Part shown: piece after piece, positions 60,960 to 64,000 of the stretch
Layout: each line of letters opens with the position of its first letter
Numbering within the stretch: the stretch's first letter is position 1
Source of the DNA: Drosophila pseudoobscura
Taxonomy: Eukaryota > Arthropoda > Insecta > Diptera > Drosophilidae
Length of the DNA: 64,000 nucleotides
Direction: 5' to 3'
Assembly: GCF_009870125.1 (NCBI RefSeq)
Contig: NC_046681.1
Span: forward strand, 17,063,001-17,127,000
Translations under genes and position numbers: made by a program
Notes under the pieces: model-generated
The model's database searches: none
The model's input: only the letters and a program-made list of their open reading frames with translations
What the model was told of the DNA's origin: nothing

Positions 60960-63900
60960 ATGCCTCTGCCAAAGCGATCTATTGAGCCCGTTCATGTGGC
61001 ACGATCCGTGTACCAACAAGATGAGCTGCAGTCGGTAGAGCTGGAGACGGTAACAAACACCACACTCACGAATATCATACGGCAGCTGTCATCGCTGTCG
61101 AAGCACGCCGAAGATGTTTTTGGCGAGCTGGCCCGAGATGTGGGAAGTATTGGCGATCGTGCGAATTCTCTCCAGGCACGCATCGATCGGCTGGCAATTA
61201 AGGTTACCCAGCTGGACAGCACCGTGGAAGAGGTGCCACTCACCGATATTACAAGGAAGAAGGCCTTCAAGTCGGCAAAGATATTTGATCAGCAAATCTT
61301 CTCACGAGCTACAATGCCTGCCCCAATGCTGGAGACATACGCCCAGTGCGACAAGCCACCACCGCTGGACAAGCTGAACGTCTATCGAGACGATGGAAAG
61401 GATGGCCTCAAATTCTACACTGATCCGAACTATTTCTTTGAGCTATGGCGACAGGAAATGCTGAAGGACACGGAGCGCGTCATGCACGATAAAGGGAAGA
61501 AACTTAACCGGCCACGGCCAGACGGTGGCAGCGGCGGGGCCGCCGGTCGTGGCAATAAAAAACAAAAGACAAAAATTAGAGCACCGCATAATACTCGGGA
61601 GAAGCAGCGACAGCTCGTCCTGGGCCACGGCGAGACGTTGATGCCCAACAACGTTATTTATCGCACTCCAAATTCAATGGTCAACGAGGAAGCCGGATAT
61701 GGAAGTAAGTATGAACTTTCGCGACCATACATATGTGTACATACAAAAATACGTATGTACCTATGATTTAATCAAAAGCCAAGTACTCAGTGCGAAAAAA
61801 AACTCTTTAAAAGGCGATCCGAATTCGGATGCAATAGGAAATTTGACAATTCTCTTTATACGCACTGAATATTTGTACTTATCTGCACAACGATACGATA
61901 AATACAATTTACTTAATTTTCAAATATGTCCTGTCTACCTACGTAGCTCAGCTAGTCAAAATAATAACCACAGCGCAAGGCGCCGACATCGATTTGCGGC
62001 ACCAGGTTGTGTCGCATTTGCCCGATATCGATAGGGATAATGTCCAAGACGTAGGTACGAACGGTCCGGGGCTGCATACGATAAACATGAGCATAACTTG
62101 GGCGGACATACGATACTGGCATTCAGCATTTGATACAAATACTCCATACATTCACTTGTTTAATAATCACTTTAATAAAACGCTAGCTCGTGTGTTTTCG
62201 ATTCGTTCAAGCAACTGATAATCGCTCGCTAATATACGTATGATGTTTGTGTTGCAGAGAAATGAAACTAAACCCAAATAAAAAAATAAAAAATAAATTA
62301 GTTGTCTCGCAGACGTTCTTCAGCGTTTTCTAATTTTATTCTGTTTGAATATATGAGTTACATATTAACGTATTAGTTCATTCAAGCTGTTCATCATTTT
62401 ATCATTGCTCATCTGCTTTACATAGACCTCGAATTTTGAAAGAATAATAAATTATTCAATTTGGAAACCAAACGAATGTAATTTCCGAAATATATAAATA
62501 TATAATAGGAGCCAAATTTGATAGGGTGCTCCTGTGATGCCAATGCAGAATACCGAGAAAATAAATATTACAGCCAGAATACAAAAATAATAGAACAAAA
62601 ATAAATAAAAAAAGAACAGTTGTAGTTTTAAACGAATTACTTCAAACCATCATTCAGACTTCGATCCGACTCACACTCAGACTCATTGTCGCATTCAAGT
62701 TCTTTCGAGTACTCAACAATTTCATGAAAGTGTCGGTTAAGAAGTTGTATTAAATCTTTTGCATGCCATAAGTTTTATGAACTTTTTTTGTTGTTGTGCA
62801 ATGATACGTATAAAATTGACTGTAAATATGAATGGAACAAACAAACACACCTGATCATCTCATTTACAGATTCAGTAAAGCCATATAATATGCTCTCACA
62901 TTTGGAGAAAAACAGTAATCTCACAAAGCAAACCGCCGTTGCAATTACAGGTTAGACATCAAATCAACTTAAAGAAAGCTCAACATAGACTCTAAATGTT
63001 TCTCATACGCATACACTTCTATCCTAATTTTTCCACGGGCAACTTTTTATCTGTTCATTTGGTTTGCCCAGACCAGAGACGGTCCCTTCAATAACATATA
63101 AATATATGTATGTATGTACGTGTGTATGAAGTTGCACTCAATCGATATCGCAATGGAAATATGTACACATTTCTACACATTCTTATGTTCAGTTGAATCA
63201 TTGTTTACAAACCCAGAAGACATTCACTTTTTATTTGTCCAAATGTCAGATAAGTGTACACCCGAGAAAAATAATTTTCGAGCTAAAGCTAAAGACTGAA
63301 AACAATTTCATAGTACATATTATTAGAACAACAAAAACCAAAACATAAAACACAGCATATTATAATATGGTAAACATATTATAGTCTAATGCAATCCCAA
63401 TTAGATCACTACAGAATAAGCTGTGAAATTGCATATGTGTATAAATTCGATACGATTCACTTCGATGTCTAAAGGTAGCGTCACTTGCACGGAAATACTA
63501 AATTGCTTGTCATGTCATACATGGTACATACATCGTTTTAATACTCTTGAAGCTCTACTCTAAAGCAATCTTTATAGAAAGTCTGTCCGCCGTTTCTGCG
63601 AACCTCCCAGTTTCAAAGCTTAATTCTTCATTTGGCGCACGCATCGTACCAGAAGAGCTGCTATAGGAATATTACTTGCAACTCAAATTTATGTTTTCGT
63701 GCACATCACAGGATAAGATTTTGTCAAAATCGGATTAAGATGTCTGTTTAGAAAATAGATTTATTTAATGGTCGTAGAGCTTCAAGGGTATTAAACATTT
63801 CTCCGTGGTTTTTCTTTTTTGATTTAGATTCCATTTTGTGTAATTACATTTCTACCTTCGACCTAAGCATTTACGTACTTGGCTTGTTTTCTTATTTTCT

Positions 63901-64000
63901 GTAAGAATAGTTAACGGGTTGGACTCGTGACATTTCAATGGCACTAACGTTTCTGTTGCGCTTTTCTAGATATGGGTGTTTATGACACGCGCCCACCGCG
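60960..64000 (+). CDS. SCAR: SCAR/WAVE actin-nucleation promoting factor, 5' part (partial)
   Basis: Exon 1 (60960-61704, 248 codons plus one base) starts MPLPKRSIEPVHVARSVY and carries the complete WAVE/SCAR homology domain. Landmarks are TLTNIIRQLSSLSKHAEDVF, GELARDVGSIGDRANSLQAR and IDRLAIKVTQLDS (coiled-coil that binds Abi and HSPC300), then an alpha6-like DNYF-type region (LKFYTDPNYFFELWRQEML) and a basic stretch around GNKKQKTKIRAP. Exon 2 starts at 63970 after TTTCTAG, reads NMGVYDTRPPR and runs off the window; the 2.27 kb intron has phase 1. SCAR activates Arp2/3 downstream of Rac through its C-terminal WCA module, which lies outside this window. Confidence 0.95.
61705..63969 (+). other. 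SCAR intron 1
   Basis: AT-rich, 2.27 kb. A CGATATCGATAGGGATAA cluster lies near 62022. The open frames I looked at have no protein-like features. No nested gene is supportable. Confidence 0.45.

Noticed and set aside
60992-61651. Minus-strand frames opposite SCAR exon 1
   Set aside because: Shadow frames of a highly conserved coding exon.
1-64000. CRISPR array, prokaryotic operon or phage-like system
   Set aside because: No regularly spaced direct repeats, Shine-Dalgarno-led gene clusters or prokaryotic genes; gene structure is clearly eukaryotic.

Overview
The window is eukaryotic DNA from a fruit fly of the genus Drosophila, not a prokaryote or phage. It has split genes with short GT-AG introns, AATAAA polyadenylation signals, DRE and Motif 1 core-promoter elements, DINE-1 (Helentron-type) interspersed repeats, and recognisable Drosophila genes: abo (the fly DET1), ATP synthase subunit g, SCAR/WAVE, a dpr-family Ig receptor and a TMEM214 homologue. 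From memory, abo, ATPsynG and SCAR are neighbours on D. melanogaster 2L (Muller element B, around 32), so this is probably the Muller B chromosome of another Drosophila. The exact species cannot be read from the sequence.

Layout, left to right. At 45-1154 (+) there is an intronless, active-site-altered PRPP synthetase paralogue. At 5383-7573 (-) a nine-exon SLC13-like membrane transporter is reconstructed as 534 codons. A degenerate retroelement-like stretch (8.8-9.8 kb) and a small secreted-protein gene (10700-11017, -) follow. From 11 to 18.6 kb the sequence is non-coding, with two related LTR-like repeats and a DINE-1 copy. A long dpr gene (18604-42398, -) has seven coding exons, 417 aa, and a 17.5 kb first coding intron; a two-exon 94-aa gene (33471-33826, +) is nested inside that intron.

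From 44.4 kb the genes are closely packed. Two unrecognised genes are divergent (44420-45344, -, 286 aa; 45828-46695, +, 265 aa). They are followed by TMEM214 (47616-52923, -, about 700 aa, with a repeat-bearing 2.5 kb intron), a Pro/Tyr-rich secreted protein (55274-55777, +), abo (56614-58333, -, 551 aa), ATPsynG (58704-59088, -, 99 aa) and the 5' end of SCAR (60960 to the window end, +).

There is no operon-like organisation. Functional themes are neuronal surface recognition (dpr), membrane transport (SLC13), nucleotide precursor synthesis (PRPS paralogue), mitochondrial ATP synthase, actin nucleation (SCAR), and ubiquitin-ligase-linked gene regulation (abo). All multi-exon models were built by hand from splice consensus and reading-frame phase. 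I see no CRISPR array, no convincing tRNA or rRNA gene, and no prokaryotic system.
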